This document shows positions 13,066-13,708 of a stretch of 13,708 bases of DNA, one piece after another. How positions within the stretch are numbered: position 1 is the stretch's first letter; the number at the start of each line of letters is the position of its first letter. Position numbers and translations under genes: made by a program. Source of the DNA: an uncultured Clostridia bacterium (GTDB taxonomy: Bacteria > Bacillota > Clostridia > Monoglobales > Firm-18); the NCBI GenBank assembly GCA_937914775.1, contig CALDNB010000144.1, positions 1-13,708 of the forward strand, written 5' to 3'. The notes beneath the pieces are model-generated. The model worked only from the letters and a program-made list of their open reading frames with translations. It made no database searches and was not told where the DNA came from.

Positions 13066-13708
13066 CCAGAAGGATAACGTGGAAATTAACCTTGAAAACG
13101 GTCACAAATACGCAAGAACTGATATAAAATGCGGTGAGTTTGTTGTAAAGTACGGCGAGGTAATAGGCGTTGCCGTACAGGACATAAAAAAAGGAGAACA
13201 CGTTCATTCCCATAACCTTAAAACAAATTTAAAAGGGAAGACGGAATATACATATACCCCTGTGGAAATACCGTATCAGATACAAAACAGTGATATGACT
13301 TTTATGGGCTACCCCAGGAAAAACGGCGACGTAGGTATAAGAAACGACGTGTGGATTATAAACACGGTTGGCTGTGTAAATAAAACTGCAGAAAAACTTT
13401 CAAAAATAACAGGTGCAAAGTCCTTTCCTCACCCTTACGGTTGCTCACAACTGGGCGATGACCACCAGAATACTGCAAAAATTCTGGCAAATTTAGCAAT
13501 GCACCCTAACTGCGGAGGGGTGTTGGTCCTTGGTCTTGGTTGTGAAAACAACAATATTGAAGTTTTTAAAAAGTTTTTGGGCGACAGAGAAAATATTGAG
13601 TTTTTAAATGTTCAGGACTATGATGACGAAATAAAACAAGGTGTAAAACTGATTAAAAAACTTAAGAAAAATGCAAACAAAGTAAAAAGAGTAAAAACTC
13701 CTGTGTCA
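13055..13708 (+). CDS. uxaA: Altronate dehydratase, N-terminal part (runs off the window)
   Basis: The first 218 residues of UxaA, which dehydrates D-altronate to 2-keto-3-deoxygluconate; the family is normally near 490 residues, so more than half lies beyond the window. The N-terminal SAF-type domain is seen as GHKYARTDIKCGEFVVKYGE and IKKGEHVHSHNLKTNL, with H49, H51 and H53 as likely metal or substrate contacts. The dehydratase domain opens with GYPRKNGDVGIRNDVWII, then NTVGCVN (C107), HPYGCSQLGDDHQNT (C130) and GGVLVLGLGCENN (C163). The ATG at 13055 overlaps the end of uxaB by 11 bases and has only a weak ribosome binding site, so translation is probably coupled to uxaB. Both the SAF and dehydratase parts are in one chain, as in Bacillota and Proteobacteria UxaA. 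Confidence 0.95.
   Translation, partial: MLINQKDNVEINLENGHKYARTDIKCGEFVVKYGEVIGVAVQDIKKGEHVHSHNLKTNLKGKTEYTYTPVEIPYQIQNSDMTFMGYPRKNGDVGIRNDVWIINTVGCVNKTAEKLSKITGAKSFPHPYGCSQLGDDHQNTAKILANLAMHPNCGGVLVLGLGCENNNIEVFKKFLGDRENIEFLNVQDYDDEIKQGVKLIKKLKKNANKVKRVKTPVS

Overview
The window looks like a low-GC, spore-forming Clostridia (Bacillota) genome or metagenomic contig. The signs are strong AGGAGG-type ribosome binding sites, heavy use of AGA and ATA codons, intrinsic terminators with U-tracts, and a block of small and cysteine-rich proteins of the kind found in sporulating Clostridia. No RNA genes, insertion sequences, CRISPR arrays or phage genes were seen.

Layout: (1) 1 to about 400, minus strand: the N-terminal part of a class A penicillin-binding protein, cut off at both ends. 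It abuts a 5'-truncated PHP phosphoesterase gene at about 390-413, a junction that is either a rearrangement or an assembly chimera. (2) 384-3189, plus strand: a tight housekeeping operon of PHP fragment, complete YcdX-like PHP phosphoesterase, ROK glucokinase and MurB. MurB has no ordinary start codon at the position where its conserved N-terminus should begin. (3) 3245-3442, minus strand: a small ribbon-helix-helix protein. (4) 3619-5466, plus strand: a probable sporulation-associated cluster holding a 23-residue Cys/hydrophobic miniprotein with a sigma-K-like promoter, two small helical proteins, a proline-rich two-membrane-segment protein and a 20-cysteine protein of 270 residues. An internal hairpin and a terminal bidirectional terminator punctuate it. 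(5) 5513-8011, minus strand: a GH123-type (formerly DUF4091) glycoside hydrolase and an AraC-family regulator split by a one-base frameshift in an A7 tract. (6) 8139-13708, plus strand and divergent from the regulator: a GH2-family glycosidase, an alpha/beta-hydrolase esterase, tagaturonate reductase (UxaB) and the first 218 codons of altronate dehydratase (UxaA), tightly packed as an operon.

Regions 5 and 6 read as one divergently transcribed carbohydrate-use locus. The AraC protein would sense a sugar, and the GH123-like, GH2 and esterase enzymes, none with a visible signal peptide, would trim an imported oligosaccharide. UxaB and UxaA would then channel the released galacturonate (as tagaturonate) through altronate to 2-keto-3-deoxygluconate. 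The actual glycan is not determined by the sequence; a uronate-containing, possibly acylated, oligosaccharide such as a pectin side chain is the simplest inference. The most notable points are the frameshifted regulator, the tiny spore-type genes and the PBP/PHP junction.
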